64,000 nt of DNA from assembly GCF_006874705.1 (NCBI RefSeq), contig NZ_CP035382.1:1-64000 (forward strand), given 5' to 3'. The notes beneath the pieces were generated by a model. That model made no database searches. It saw only the letters and a program-made list of their open reading frames with translations, and was not told the origin of the DNA. Position 1 is the stretch's first letter. Every line of letters starts with the position of its first letter. The position numbers were made by a program, and so were the translations under genes. Source of the stretch: Leclercia adecarboxylata. GTDB taxonomy: Bacteria > Pseudomonadota > Gammaproteobacteria > Enterobacterales > Enterobacteriaceae. Below, one piece after another: positions 47,048-59,481 of the stretch.

Positions 47048-47617
47048 CTAATAGGTGACGCTGACGTTAATCGTGTCGGTGTAGGTGCCGGGCACCACGG
47101 TGACGCTGTTGCCCCCGCCGGTGATGCGGCCATACAGGGTGTAGCTGTCGACGCCCCCGGCGGTAGAGGTCACCGGCAGCGGGGCGTTGTTGGCGATGAT
47201 GTTGTTAAACCCGCCGTCGCTGAACAGGCTGTAAGCCACGCCCTGGCTGGTGTTGGCGGTATTGACCAGATAGCGTGCAGGGGTTCCCGGGGTGCCGACT
47301 ACGGTGCCGGGGGTCGTGGAATTGGTGTTACCGGTGATCGCCACCGTGTAGCTGGCGGTGGTACATTGAATGGTGAAGGTGTTGCCGCCGCTGGCCCCGG
47401 TCAACTGGGTGGTCAGCGTGGAAAAGGTCGCCGGATGGGTACCGAAATCGAGAGTACCGAAGTTAATGCCGTCCTGCGTAGGCGAACCGTTAATCAGACA
47501 CCCGTTGGTCAACGTCAGGGTCGCGCCAATAGTGCCGCTGCTGGTGACAGCCTGGCTATTGCTGGCGGCCATCGCCATAAGTCCACCGGTAAACAGCATC
47601 AGGAGCTTTTTGTTCAT
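47048..47617 (-). CDS. Archaic pilus major subunit (spore coat U domain, CsuA/B-like)
   Basis: A 189-aa secreted pilin with signal peptide MNKKLLMLFTGGLMAMAASN. The SCPU domain has LTLTNGCLINGSPTQDGIN, FGTLDFGTHPATFS and ends in PGTYTDTINVSVTY. It is the first gene and so probably the shaft subunit. The start at 47617 follows TGGAGGGTGGAAA. Confidence 0.87.
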   Translation of the reverse strand: MNKKLLMLFTGGLMAMAASNSQAVTSSGTIGATLTLTNGCLINGSPTQDGINFGTLDFGTHPATFSTLTTQLTGASGGNTFTIQCTTASYTVAITGNTNSTTPGTVVGTPGTPARYLVNTANTSQGVAYSLFSDGGFNNIIANNAPLPVTSTAGGVDSYTLYGRITGGGNSVTVVPGTYTDTINVSVTY

Positions 47618-47646
47618 TTTCCACCCTCCAGAAAATGTCACATGGG

Positions 47647-47667
47647 GTTATCATTTTTTGTGATAAC
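47647..47667. promoter_or_regulatory. Inverted repeat before the pilus operon
   Basis: GTTATCA-N7-TGATAAC, 30 bp upstream of the major pilin start. It could be an operator or RNA hairpin; no regulator is encoded nearby. Confidence 0.45.
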
Positions 47668-47860
47668 ACTCAGTCTGTTAGCACCCTTCATGCCGCTGCC
47701 GGGTGGTTATTGTGAAATTTAGTTTAAGGTTTCGTTCTCAAACACTTTTCTCCCTTTGGCTCATACTTTTACCGTATTGACACCTATTTACAAATAAAAA
47801 CAATCAGATAAGAAATGTCATTCGCCGTATTTTAAGCCTGGCGGGAAGATATATTGGTGA

Positions 47861-47882
47861 AAATGTGATCTTAATCACAATA
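47861..47882. promoter_or_regulatory. CRP-binding site upstream of the symporter
   Basis: AAATGTGATCTTAATCACAA matches the CRP consensus TGTGA-N6-TCACA perfectly. It is about 165 nt before the symporter and 245 nt from the pilus operon, so it could serve either; a C4/amino acid transporter is the likelier target. Confidence 0.75.
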
Positions 47883-48043
47883 TATCGCCACAGAGTTATT
47901 AACAAAATTAATAAATATTAAAAAAATATTGAAAAGCACGCTTTTTTACTTCAATTTAGGTTATGAATCATTCACGCACTGAATAATAAAAAATTAGATA
48001 CATCAGCTTATTAATTTCATCTTTCTGTTAATGAGGTACTTTG

Positions 48044-49303
48044 GTGGCAAGTGCAAACCGACTCACGATCTTTATCGTGGTCTTTATGCTGGCGGGCATT
48101 CTGTCCGGGGCAGTCATTCATGAGTATGCGTCAGCTGACGCGATCGCAGCCTGGTCAGACAACATCACTTTACTGACCGATATCTTTTTACGCCTGATCA
48201 AAATGGTGATCGCACCGCTGGTGTTCAGCACCCTGACGGTGGGAATTATGCGCCTGGGCGAGACCGCCACCATTGGCCGCGTGGGCGGTAAAGCGATGGT
48301 CTGGTTTATCAGCTCCTCAGTACTCTCCATTCTGGTCGGATTGTTTATCGTTACCCTGTTACACCCGGGCAGCGGCCTGAATCTGGCCATCCCGGCCGGC
48401 ACGGTGGATACGGGGCTGGCGACCAGCGGCATGTCGCTGAAAGGTTTCCTTTCCCATACCATCCCCACCAGCATTGCCGGGGCGATGGCCAATAACGAGA
48501 TCCTGCAGATTGTGGTGTTCTCGATGTTCTTCGGCATTGGCGGCGCGTCGCTGGGGGAGAAATTTAATGCCCCGCTGGTGGCCGCGCTGGACGTGGTTTC
48601 CCACATTATGCTGAAAGTGACTGGCTACGTGATGTACGTTGCGCCGCTGGCGATCTTCGCCGCTATCTCCTCGGTGATCGCCACCCAGGGGCTGGGGATC
48701 CTGCTTAACTACGCCTCGTTTATTGGCGGCTACTATCTGGCAATCGTCCTGACCTGCCTGGTGCTGGTGGCGGTAGGCTATATGGTGCTGAAAAACGAGA
48801 TCTTCCGCCTGGTGAGCATGCTGAAAGATCCGGTGCTGGTGGCCTTTACCACCAGCAGCTCCGAAGCCGCCTACCCGAAAACCCTGGAGCAGCTGACCCG
48901 CTTTGGCTGCTCGCGCAATATCGTCTCGTTCGTACTGCCGATTGGGTATTCGTTTAACCTGGTGGGCTCGATGGTCTACTGTTCGTTTGCCTCGATGTTT
49001 ATCGCCCAGGCGTACAATATTCAGCTGACGTTTTCGGAAATCACGGTGCTGATGTTGACCCTGATGCTGGCTTCAAAAGGGATTGCCGGGGTGCCGCGCT
49101 CGGCGCTGGTGGTGCTGGCTGCCACTATCCCGAGTTTCCATATTCCGGTGGCGGGGATTTTGCTGCTGATGGGGATCGATCACTTCCTGGATATGGGGCG
49201 GTCCGCGATTAACGTGCTGGGGAACGGCGTGGCGACGGCGATGCTGGCGCAGAATGAAGGGTTGCTGGAGGATGAGCCGGTGTTAGTTGCGCAGGACGCG
49301 TAA
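48044..49303 (+). CDS. Dicarboxylate/amino acid:cation symporter (DAACS family)
   Basis: A 419-aa inner-membrane carrier. Eight TM segments plus re-entrant hairpins; the hairpin motifs are FTTSSSEAAYPKTLEQL (Ser-rich) and LMLASKGIAGVPRSALVVL. The dicarboxylate-binding Asp/Arg region is HFLDMGRSAINVLGNGVATA. The substrate is not certain (aspartate, glutamate or C4-dicarboxylates). GTG at 48044 is preferred over TTG at 48041 because GAGG is 7 nt upstream. It is divergent from the pilus operon. Confidence 0.9.
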   Translation: MASANRLTIFIVVFMLAGILSGAVIHEYASADAIAAWSDNITLLTDIFLRLIKMVIAPLVFSTLTVGIMRLGETATIGRVGGKAMVWFISSSVLSILVGLFIVTLLHPGSGLNLAIPAGTVDTGLATSGMSLKGFLSHTIPTSIAGAMANNEILQIVVFSMFFGIGGASLGEKFNAPLVAALDVVSHIMLKVTGYVMYVAPLAIFAAISSVIATQGLGILLNYASFIGGYYLAIVLTCLVLVAVGYMVLKNEIFRLVSMLKDPVLVAFTTSSSEAAYPKTLEQLTRFGCSRNIVSFVLPIGYSFNLVGSMVYCSFASMFIAQAYNIQLTFSEITVLMLTLMLASKGIAGVPRSALVVLAATIPSFHIPVAGILLLMGIDHFLDMGRSAINVLGNGVATAMLAQNEGLLEDEPVLVAQDA

Positions 49304-49312
49304 ATCTCGATC

Positions 49313-49409
49313 CGTAGGCCCGGCAAGCGCAGCGCCGCCGGGCGTTGCCGCATCAGGCACGGTGCGGCAATAAAAAAGCCGGGTGGAGGCTACGCCTTAC
49401 CCGGCCTAC
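49313..49409. repeat. REP-type palindromes
   Basis: Two opposed units: 49313-49344 (GGCCCGGCAAGCGCAGCGCC...) and 49378-49409 (GCCGGGTGGAGGC...CCCGGC) between the convergent symporter and cheW. Confidence 0.8.
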
Positions 49410-49442
49410 AAACTGGCAACATAGCAGCCGTTTTGCGTTTAC

Positions 49443-49946
49443 TTAGGCTACATGACTCGCCGCCACGTCCAGCAATGCCATCTCGTCGCTGTTCAGCAGC
49501 TTCTCGATATTCACCAGAATCAGCATCCGGTCACCGAGCGCGCCCAGACCGGTCAGGTATTCGGTGGAGAGCGTGACGGCAAATTCCGGTGCCGGGCGGA
49601 TCTGCTCGGCAGTCAGGGAGAGCACGTCAGACACCCCGTCAACCACGATCCCGACCACACGCTGGCCCAGATTGAGCACGATCACCACGGTGTTGTCATC
49701 ATACTCGACGTCGCCCTGGCTGAACTTCACGCGCAGGTCGACGATAGGCACGATAACGCCACGCAGGTTAGTCACGCCTTTGATGAAATCTGGCGTGTTG
49801 GCGATGCGGGTCACCTGATCATAGCCACGGATTTCCTGCACTTTAAGAATATCGATACCGTATTCTTCGTCACCTAAAGTGAAAACCAGGAATTCCTGCC
49901 CTGATGGCTCGCCGGCCAGCTTGGTTACATTACTCATACCGGTCAT
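49443..49946 (-). CDS. cheW: Chemotaxis coupling protein CheW
   Basis: A 167-aa SH3-like adaptor linking receptors to CheA. Very close to E. coli: [54 protein letters not shown]. Last gene of motAB-cheAW here, followed by REP units and the inserted symporter instead of tar. Confidence 0.98.
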   Translation of the reverse strand: MTGMSNVTKLAGEPSGQEFLVFTLGDEEYGIDILKVQEIRGYDQVTRIANTPDFIKGVTNLRGVIVPIVDLRVKFSQGDVEYDDNTVVIVLNLGQRVVGIVVDGVSDVLSLTAEQIRPAPEFAVTLSTEYLTGLGALGDRMLILVNIEKLLNSDEMALLDVAASHVA

Positions 49947-49967
49947 TTTTTTACCTTCTTAACTGAA

Positions 49968-51998
49968 TCAGGCGGCTGTGTGCGCCATACGTTGTTCACG
50001 ATTTAATCCCTGAAGCGCCGAAACATCGACGATCAGCGCCACGCTACCATCACCCAGGATGGTGGCGGCTGAAATGCCTGGCACCTTGCGGTAGTTGCTC
50101 TCGAGGTTCTTCACCACCACCTGATGCTGACCAATCAGCTGATCGACCAGCAAAGCATAGCGGCGGCCCGCGCTTTGCAGGATCACCACGATCCCTTGCG
50201 TGGCTTCGGTTTTGGCACCGTCCACGTCGAACACTTTCCACAGCTCCACCAGCGGCAGGTATTCACCACGCACTTCCAGTACGCGCTCCCCGCCCGCCAG
50301 CGGATGCAGATCTTCTTCACGCGGCTGCAGCGATTCCATCACCGCGTTCAGCGGCAGGATAAAGACTTCGTCCGCCACTTTGACCGACATGCCGTCAAGG
50401 ATCGCCAGCGTCAGCGGCAGCAGGATACGGATGGTGGTACCTGAGCCCTGCTTAGACTTGATCTCAACGTGGCCGCCCATCTCCTGGATGTTACGTTTCA
50501 CCACGTCCATGCCCACGCCACGGCCGGAGACGTCCGTCACCTGCTCGGCGGTGGAGAAGCCTGGGGCGAAGATCAGCATACCTACTTCTTCGTCGGTCAT
50601 ATTTTCGTTGACCGCCATCCCCTGCGAGATCGCCTTCGCCAGGATACGCTCGCGATTCAGGCCTGCGCCATCGTCGGTCACTTCGATACAGATGTTCCCG
50701 CCCTGATGTTCCGCCGACAGGATCAGGTTCCCGACCGGGGATTTCCCTGCGGCAACGCGGTTTTCCGGCAGCTCGATCCCGTGGTCGAGGCTGTTACGCA
50801 CCAGGTGCGTTAACGGGTCGATAATGCGCTCAATCAGGCTCTTATCCAGCTCGGTGGAGCTGCCCATCAGCGTCAGTTCGATTTGCTTATTCAGCTTACC
50901 GGCCAGGTCACGGACAAGACGCGGGAAGCGGCTGAAGACGTACTCCATCGGCATCATACGGATGGACATCACCGATTCCTGCAGATCGCGGGCGTTGCGC
51001 TGCAGCTGGCCCATGCTGGTGATCAGATCGCCGTGGTTCACCGGGTCCAGTTCGTTAGAACGTTGGGCCAGCATCGACTGGGTGATCACCAGTTCGCCGA
51101 CCAGGTTGATCAGCTGATCCACCTTCTCAACGGCCACGCGGATACTGGTCGATTCGCTGGAGCGGGCAGCCGGCTTCTCACGTTCGCCACGGTTTGGCGC
51201 GGCAGGTTCGCCCGGGACGGCTTTCAGCGCCGGCGCAGCAGGTGCGACAGCCGGTACCGCCGGTGCAGCTTCAACAACCTCAGCCACTTCAGCCGATCCG
51301 GCAGCCGGTGCATCCGCTACCGCTTCAAAGTCGATCTGTTCAGGCTCAATCACAAAACAGAGCACCGCGACCACGTCATCTTTGCTGATGCCGCCATCGA
51401 GAGTGGCGGCCAGGGTGTCCTTGCCCTTCACCACGTTGCTCAGCGTCGCCAGATTGCTCAGCTCCTCTTCCAGCAGATTCACTTCGCTCTCTTTCAGGCC
51501 GGAGAGCACCACGCGCACGCGGTCATCTGCGGCGGGTGCCGCCGCCGGGGCGGCGTCCACGACGCTCAGTTTCGCCGGGCTGACGGCAACGGCTGCCGTC
51601 TCGCCTTTGGCTTCCAGCGCTAACTGACGCAGGGCGTGGCAGATATATTCAAAGCTGGCAGCGTCCGGCTCTTGTGAGCTTTTATAGGCATCGAGCTGTT
51701 CCTGCATAATATCTTTCGTTTCCAAAAACAGGTTAATAATGTCGGTATTGAGCTGCATCTCACCGCGTCTGGCCTCATCCAGCAGGTTCTCCATCAGATG
51801 GGTCGTCTCCTGCAGAATGGTAAAGCCAAACGTACCGGCGCCTCCTTTTATGGAGTGGGCTGCACGAAATATGGCGTTGAGCTGCTCTGAATCCGGTGCC
51901 TCGGGCACCAGGTCCAGCAGATGTTGCTCCATATCCGCCAACAGTTCGTCGGCTTCATCAAAAAACGTCTGGTAAAAATCGCTAATATCCATGCTCAC
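49968..51998 (-). CDS. cheA: Chemotaxis histidine kinase CheA
   Basis: A 676-aa kinase with P1 phospho-His48 (AAHSIKGGAG), P2 CheY-binding (about 160-230), an Ala/Pro-rich linker longer than in E. coli (about 230-275), P3 dimerisation, P4 ATPase (NSLDHGIE, DDGAGLNRERI, GRGVGMDVVK) and P5 CheW-like. GTG start as in E. coli. The internal Met for the short form (ETKDIMQEQ) is conserved. Confidence 0.98.
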   Translation of the reverse strand: MSMDISDFYQTFFDEADELLADMEQHLLDLVPEAPDSEQLNAIFRAAHSIKGGAGTFGFTILQETTHLMENLLDEARRGEMQLNTDIINLFLETKDIMQEQLDAYKSSQEPDAASFEYICHALRQLALEAKGETAAVAVSPAKLSVVDAAPAAAPAADDRVRVVLSGLKESEVNLLEEELSNLATLSNVVKGKDTLAATLDGGISKDDVVAVLCFVIEPEQIDFEAVADAPAAGSAEVAEVVEAAPAVPAVAPAAPALKAVPGEPAAPNRGEREKPAARSSESTSIRVAVEKVDQLINLVGELVITQSMLAQRSNELDPVNHGDLITSMGQLQRNARDLQESVMSIRMMPMEYVFSRFPRLVRDLAGKLNKQIELTLMGSSTELDKSLIERIIDPLTHLVRNSLDHGIELPENRVAAGKSPVGNLILSAEHQGGNICIEVTDDGAGLNRERILAKAISQGMAVNENMTDEEVGMLIFAPGFSTAEQVTDVSGRGVGMDVVKRNIQEMGGHVEIKSKQGSGTTIRILLPLTLAILDGMSVKVADEVFILPLNAVMESLQPREEDLHPLAGGERVLEVRGEYLPLVELWKVFDVDGAKTEATQGIVVILQSAGRRYALLVDQLIGQHQVVVKNLESNYRKVPGISAATILGDGSVALIVDVSALQGLNREQRMAHTAA

Positions 51999-52002
51999 GC
52001 TA

Positions 52003-52932
52003 TCACCTCGGATTGGCTGGTGGCGATGTTGGAACGGCAGCCGACGGCACAGGGCCTGGCTGTTTTAAATCATCCAGTGACTCATTCTGACTTTCGGCGT
52101 TTTCATGCAGGATGGCCTGCTCCGCCTGCTTGTTGAGCACTAAGAGACTAATACGACGGTTGATGGCATCTTCCGGCCCGCGGTCAGTCATGCGCATAGT
52201 TGCGGCCATGCCGACGACCCGCAGCACCTTGCCATCGTCCAGCCCGCCGATCACCAGCTCACGACGGGATGCGTTAGCACGATCCGCAGAGAGCTCCCAG
52301 TTGCTGTACCCTTTTTCGCCACCGGCGTAAGGGAAGTCATCGGTGTGACCGGAAAGACTGATTCGGTTTGGGATGCCGTTCAACACCGGGGCAATCCCGC
52401 GCAGGATGTCGCGCATATAGGGTTCTACTTCGGCGCTGCCGGTTTTAAACATTGGTCGGTTCTGGCTGTCGATAATCTGAATGCGCAGCCCCTCCTGAAC
52501 GAGGTCAATCTTCAGGTGCGGACGCAGGGCGCGCAGCTTTGGATCCGCTTCGATCAGCTGATCCAGATCGCCGCGCAGTTTCTTCAGGCGCGCCTGTTCC
52601 ATACGTCTTTTCAGTTCGTCAACGTTGGGCTCGCGTTTCACTTCACCCTGCTGCTGGGTGTAATCATCGCCGCCGCCCGGGATCGGGCTTTCACTGTTGG
52701 AGATACGCGGACCCGTCGACACCGCCGTCGCCAGCGGAGTGCGGAAATATTCTGCTATCTGAATCAGCTCTTTCGGGCTGGAGATAGAGATCAGCCACAT
52801 CACCAGAAAGAACGCCATCATCGCGGTCATAAAGTCCGCATAGGCGATCTTCCAGGAGCCATGGGAGCCTCCCCCATGCCCTTTATGCTTGCGCTTTTTG
52901 ACTATGACGATGGGATGGGACTGGTTTTTCAT
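52003..52932 (-). CDS. motB: Flagellar stator protein MotB
   Basis: A 309-aa protein with one TM segment and proton-carrying Asp33 (YADFMTAMM), plug region and OmpA-like peptidoglycan-binding domain ([29 protein letters not shown]). One residue longer before the Asp than E. coli. Overlaps motA by 4 nt. Confidence 0.98.
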   Translation of the reverse strand: MKNQSHPIVIVKKRKHKGHGGGSHGSWKIAYADFMTAMMAFFLVMWLISISSPKELIQIAEYFRTPLATAVSTGPRISNSESPIPGGGDDYTQQQGEVKREPNVDELKRRMEQARLKKLRGDLDQLIEADPKLRALRPHLKIDLVQEGLRIQIIDSQNRPMFKTGSAEVEPYMRDILRGIAPVLNGIPNRISLSGHTDDFPYAGGEKGYSNWELSADRANASRRELVIGGLDDGKVLRVVGMAATMRMTDRGPEDAINRRISLLVLNKQAEQAILHENAESQNESLDDLKQPGPVPSAAVPTSPPANPR

Positions 52933-53816
52933 GCGTCCTCATTGCTCGTCTGCTGGTTTGGATTCTTCACCGCGCGCACGTGCTCTTCGAGTTCGACAAA
53001 CGATGGACGCTCGCTGGAGTACAGGGTTTTACGGCCAAACTCTACCGCGATCGGCGGCGCATAACCGTTGAGGTTGGAGAGCAGCGTGATTTTGACGCAC
53101 TGCATCATTTTGGTGGTTTCAGCGCTCTTCTGGCGTAATACGGTCGCCAGCGGGGAGATAAAACCGTACGCCAGCAGGATGCCGAGGAAGGTCCCCACCA
53201 TGGCGTGGGCGATCAGCGCCCCCAGCTCTGCCGCCGGGCGATCCGCAGAGGCCAGGGCGTGAACCACCCCCATTACCGCTGCTACGATACCGAACGCTGG
53301 CAGAGAATCGCCCACCATCGCCAGGCTGTTGGCCGGCACTTCCGCTTCGTTTTCGTGGGTTTCGATCTCTTCGTCCATCAACGCTTCGATTTCGAAGGTG
53401 TTCATGTTGCCGCTGATGATCAGGCGCAGATAGTCGACGATAAACTCGAGCATCATCGAGTCCGCGAGGATCCGCGGATAGCTGGCGAAGATCTCGCTCT
53501 CTTTCGGATTCTCAATATCACGTTCCAGAGAGAACATCCCCTGTTGACGCGACTTGGCCATCAGGCGATAGAGAAGCGCCAGCAGGTCCATATACATACT
53601 TTTGGTGTATTTCGAACGACGGAACAGTAACGGCAACGCTTTTAACGTTCCCTTGATCGCCTTGCCGTTGTTGCCAACGATAAATGCACCCACCCCTGCA
53701 CCACCGATTATGATCAGTTCGGCCGGTTGATAGAGTGCCCCAAGGTGCCCGCCGGTCATCATATAACCGCCGAAAACTGTACCGAGAACTACCAGGTAAC
53801 CTAATACGATAAGCAC
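52929..53816 (-). CDS. motA: Flagellar stator protein MotA
   Basis: A 295-aa protein with four TM segments. Torque residues Arg90 and Glu98 ([13 protein letters not shown]) are at the E. coli positions. GTG start. First gene of motAB-cheAW; no clear sigma-28 promoter could be fixed in the 70 nt after the flhC terminator. Confidence 0.98.
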   Translation of the reverse strand: MLIVLGYLVVLGTVFGGYMMTGGHLGALYQPAELIIIGGAGVGAFIVGNNGKAIKGTLKALPLLFRRSKYTKSMYMDLLALLYRLMAKSRQQGMFSLERDIENPKESEIFASYPRILADSMMLEFIVDYLRLIISGNMNTFEIEALMDEEIETHENEAEVPANSLAMVGDSLPAFGIVAAVMGVVHALASADRPAAELGALIAHAMVGTFLGILLAYGFISPLATVLRQKSAETTKMMQCVKITLLSNLNGYAPPIAVEFGRKTLYSSERPSFVELEEHVRAVKNPNQQTSNEDA

Positions 53817-53882
53817 GACATCATCCTTCCGCTAGTGACTTTAGCCAGGATACACAGTTCGGGGTTTACCCGTCCGCGGGGC

Positions 53883-53915
53883 AAAAAAAAGCAGCGGTAA
53901 TTGCTTACCGCTGCT
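53883..53915 (-). terminator. Terminator of flhDC
   Basis: AGCAGCGGTAA-GCAA-TTACCGCTGCT, 11-bp perfect stem, followed by eight T on the minus strand. It lies 24 nt after flhC. Confidence 0.92.
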
Positions 53916-53938
53916 GGAATCTTGCCCATACGTTCGGG

Positions 53939-54517
53939 TTAAACAGCCTGTTCGATCTGTTCATCCAGCAGTTGTGGATTACTATCGGCAACATCCCGGG
54001 AAAGTTTACGTCTTTTTACCGCGCGAGACGGTGGTTGGCACAAACTGCAGGCAAAGCTGCCAGCGGGCTGATGTGCGTGGGTGATAAAGTTACCGCTGCA
54101 GCAGTTGCAGCGCGATAACTCAAGCAATCCGCTTTCAACAAAACGCACCAGCGTCCATGCGCGGGTCAGTGCCAGCAAAGGGCCTTCTTCAGGCTGCGGG
54201 CACTGCTCGAGGTAAAGTTTGTACGCTTTAATCACCGCATCAACGCCGCTGCATAAGCCGGTCTTGAGCAGGTACTGCCAGGCATTACAGAACATGGAAG
54301 CATGAATATTCTGCTCCCACGTCATAAACCAGTCGGTGGAAAACGGCAGCATGCCTTTTGGCGGCGGGCTACCACGTAATTCTTTATAGAGTTTGATAAG
54401 ACGACCACGGCTCAGCTGTGTCTCGCTTTCAAGCATCTGTAAACGAGCACCAAGCGTAATCAGTTCCATCGCCAATTGAATGTCACGCGCTTCCTGAACA
54501 ATGCTCTTCTCACTCAT
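53939..54517 (-). CDS. flhC: Flagellar master regulator subunit FlhC
   Basis: A 192-aa subunit of the FlhD4C2 activator of class II flagellar genes. Zinc-binding Cys cluster CNCCSGNF...SFACSLC (about 137-160). ATG follows the flhD stop by 2 nt. Standard length. Confidence 0.98.
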   Translation of the reverse strand: MSEKSIVQEARDIQLAMELITLGARLQMLESETQLSRGRLIKLYKELRGSPPPKGMLPFSTDWFMTWEQNIHASMFCNAWQYLLKTGLCSGVDAVIKAYKLYLEQCPQPEEGPLLALTRAWTLVRFVESGLLELSRCNCCSGNFITHAHQPAGSFACSLCQPPSRAVKRRKLSRDVADSNPQLLDEQIEQAV

Positions 54518-54519
54518 TG

Positions 54520-54870
54520 TTATGCCCTTTTCTTACGGGCTGCGTCATCAGGCTGGCTGATTTCGTTAAGCAAACGGGTAGAAAGCAAAATACCGGTGTG
54601 AACCTGCTGCAGATCGTCCACGCGGGACTCCTGAGTCAGCTGCGTCACCGTCTGGTGATTATCGAAACGGAACTGACAAACTAACTGATTAGTTTCGGCC
54701 AGTTTAACCATCTGTGGCAGCGTTAAACCGCCAAGTGTTGTCGCCATCTCTTCATGAATACCCAGACGGAACATCGCCGAGGCTTTGTCCTGGCTAATCA
54801 AACGTTGTGCAAGCAATAAATATGACAGGTTGATGTCATAGATGTGTTTTAGCAATTCGGATGTGTTCAT
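54520..54870 (-). CDS. flhD: Flagellar master regulator subunit FlhD
   Basis: A 116-aa helical subunit that recruits Flh[42 protein letters not shown]-terminal RKKRA. First gene of flhDC. Preceded by a long AT-rich control region of nearly 800 nt. Confidence 0.98.
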   Translation of the reverse strand: MNTSELLKHIYDINLSYLLLAQRLISQDKASAMFRLGIHEEMATTLGGLTLPQMVKLAETNQLVCQFRFDNHQTVTQLTQESRVDDLQQVHTGILLSTRLLNEISQPDDAARKKRA

Positions 54871-55656
54871 TTATCCCTTCCCGAATAACACTATATTCTT
54901 GTGCGGTAGACCGCACCCCGTGATGTCGCCGGGAAAACCCCGGTAAAAAAAGAAGAAAAGGCTAAAACGCATAGTTGAATTAAGTTCTGTATTGATGAAT
55001 CACGTAAAAAAACAATAATTGCTTCCTGACAGTTATCACTTCTTACAATTAACTAAGATTTTTCCTAATTCGGTGCAACTCTACCCGTCCGGTGTAGGAC
55101 ATACAATGCGGCCTCGCCCGAAATTTAAAATAAATGTGATCTACGTCACATAATTTAAGTGAATTGGAACCAAAAATCCATCAGGATCACTTCTAAATTG
55201 TCTGTTTTATGAACAAATAGCACCAGGATATATTCTGTATGGACGAATATTCATGCAGAAGTATGAACAAACCCGGCACGTTACTTGCCGGGGGTTGACA
55301 ACTTACAAATTTGCAAAAACCATATGTATATCTAAGATAGAAACAGCAATATAACTTATTGAAATATAATAAATAAAACCAGGGTGAATACGTAATTAAT
55401 TTCTTTCGTTTACGGCTGATTGGTTGTTGCAGGGGCGTTAATCCCCTTGTTTTTGCGAGGGTTTCAATTGTATGATTTACGTTAAGAACCCTGTTTTACC
55501 CCCGGGAGGAGGGGTTAGCGCTATTCATTACATAAGAATATTTAATGAATAATTATGATAAGCATCACATGAATGTCATTTTATGCTCTTGCGCCAGTAA
55601 AAAAATCGCGCTAAAGCTGAGGAATCGCTAATGTACAGATACGTCTGGAGGGTACG
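54871..55656. promoter_or_regulatory. Long flhDC/uspC intergenic control region
   Basis: No gene is seen. Contains a CRP site, several A/T tracts and a CCCGGCA/TGCCGGG hairpin (55272-55292). flhDC has a long leader and many regulators in E. coli, so a region this size is expected. Confidence 0.7.
55132..55153. promoter_or_regulatory. CRP site of flhDC
   Basis: AAATGTGATCTACGTCACAT, near-perfect CRP consensus, about 262 nt upstream of flhD. CRP activation of flhDC is established in E. coli. Confidence 0.8.
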
Positions 55657-56085
55657 ATGAGTTACTCCCATATCCTTGTTTCTGTTTCTGTTTCCCCTGA
55701 AAGCCATCAACTGGTCGCCAAAGCGGTCGCGATCGCTCGTCCGACCCAGGCACGCATCACTCTGGTCACCCTTTCTGCCGATCCTGAGATGTACAACCAA
55801 CTGGCCGCACCGATGCTGGAAGATATTCGTGGCGTTATTCAGGAGGAAACCCAGCAATTTCTGGCCGATCTTATTGCCCGCGCAGAATATCCCATTGCGC
55901 AAACACTCTGTGCGACAGGCGAATTAAGCGAGCGGATATTTGATATATGTCAAAAACAGAACGTAGACCTGGTGATATGCGGAAATCATAACCACAGCTT
56001 TTTTTCGCGTGCAGCCTGTTCCGCAAAAACAATAGTTAGCAACAGTAAAGTGGATGTGCTGTTAATTCCACTCAGCGCAGTTTAA
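55657..56085 (+). CDS. uspC: Universal stress protein UspC
   Basis: A 142-aa UspA-type protein: MSYSHILVSVSVSPESHQLV, AKAVAIARPTQARITLVTL, EMYNQLAAPMLEDIRG, VICGNHNHSFFSRA. Next to flhDC and otsBA as in E. coli. Linked to stress resistance and motility. Its stop codon lies in the loop of the terminator shared with otsA. Confidence 0.96.
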   Translation: MSYSHILVSVSVSPESHQLVAKAVAIARPTQARITLVTLSADPEMYNQLAAPMLEDIRGVIQEETQQFLADLIARAEYPIAQTLCATGELSERIFDICQKQNVDLVICGNHNHSFFSRAACSAKTIVSNSKVDVLLIPLSAV

Positions 56086-56100
56086 TGCGCTGAGTGGAAT
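56065..56100. terminator. Bidirectional terminator containing the uspC stop
   Basis: A 15-bp perfect stem (56065-56079 with 56086-56100) with a 6-nt loop GTTTAA; TAA at 56083-56085 ends uspC. Tail ATTATT is weak. It ends 5 nt before the otsA stop from the other side. Confidence 0.8.
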
Positions 56101-56105
56101 ATTAT

Positions 56106-58347
<2,242 letters not shown>

Positions 58348-58486
58348 TTAACATCTCAGTAGCCATGTAAGTATAGACAGTGTGACGGCGCTCGCCATTT
58401 GACAACCCCCTTCCCGCTGCGGCTGGAAAGGGGGTTAAGGTCGCGACTACACTTAAAAGTTAGGTCGTGGAAGGCAGGAAAACGGG

Positions 58487-59467
58487 TTAAAGGGTGCGCT
58501 TGGCTTTTTGTTTGTAACGGTCGAAGATCACCGCTGCAAGCAGGATCAGGCCACGTACCACGTACTGCGAGAACGGGGAGATGTTCAACAGGTTCATGGC
58601 GTTCTCTACCGTCCCAAGAATCAGGATCCCCGCCACCACATATGAGATTTTTCCGATGCCGCCTTTCAGCGATACGCCACCTAAAACGCAGGCAGAGATA
58701 ACAATCAGCTCATAACCGATGGAGGTCATCGGCTGGCCGCTGGTCATGCGCGAGGCCAAGATAATCCCCGCCGCCGCCGACACCAGACCGGAGAGTACGA
58801 AGATGATGATCTTGGTGCGTACCACCGGGACACCAGCCAGACGTGCCGCCTCTTCATTACCGCCAATCGCCAGGGTATTACGGCCAAAGGTGGTTCTGTT
58901 CAGCAGGAAACCAAAGATAATCAGGCAGCCCACCGTCAGCCAGATAGGCGCAGGCAGACCGAGCCAGTTGGCGTAGCCGAGGGTAAAGAAGCGCTCGTCT
59001 TCAATCCCCACCGCTTTACCGTCAGAGATGATATAGGCCAGCCCGCGTACGATCTGCATGGTGGCAAGGGTGGTGATCAGGGCGTTGATTTTCAGACGCG
59101 CAATAACAAAGCCGTTCACCAGCCCGCTGAGTACCCCGAGCAGCAGCCCGGCCGCGACGCCAATCCACAGGCTCTCGGTCATGTTGATGACCACCGCGGT
59201 GGTGACCCCGGCGCAGGCGATAACCGAGGCGACCGACAGATCGAAATCGCCAGACGCCAGACAGAACAGCATCCCGCAGGCGACCATACCGGACATGGAG
59301 ATCGCCAGCCCCAGCCCCTTCATATTAATGAAGGTGGCAAAGTTAGGCACAAAGATGGCGCAGCCGAGGAACAGTACGGCGAAGACCACCAGCATGCCGT
59401 ATTGATCCCAGATCCGCCCAAAGCTGAAGGCCGATTTCGGCGCTCCGGATGTAGTGACAGAGGACAT
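58487..59467 (-). CDS. araH: L-arabinose ABC transporter permease AraH
   Basis: A 326-aa permease with about ten hydrophobic segments. Contains CGMLFCLASGDFDLSVASVI and GNEEAARLAGVPV (EAA-type loop that docks AraG). Standard length. Last gene of araFGH. Confidence 0.97.
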   Translation of the reverse strand: MSSVTTSGAPKSAFSFGRIWDQYGMLVVFAVLFLGCAIFVPNFATFINMKGLGLAISMSGMVACGMLFCLASGDFDLSVASVIACAGVTTAVVINMTESLWIGVAAGLLLGVLSGLVNGFVIARLKINALITTLATMQIVRGLAYIISDGKAVGIEDERFFTLGYANWLGLPAPIWLTVGCLIIFGFLLNRTTFGRNTLAIGGNEEAARLAGVPVVRTKIIIFVLSGLVSAAAGIILASRMTSGQPMTSIGYELIVISACVLGGVSLKGGIGKISYVVAGILILGTVENAMNLLNISPFSQYVVRGLILLAAVIFDRYKQKAKRTL

Positions 59468-59481
59468 CTTATTCTCCTTAC

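Noticed and set aside
53817..53882. Sigma-28 promoter of motA
   Set aside because: TAAA-like and GCCGATAA-like boxes with 11-nt spacing could not be found, so none is annotated.
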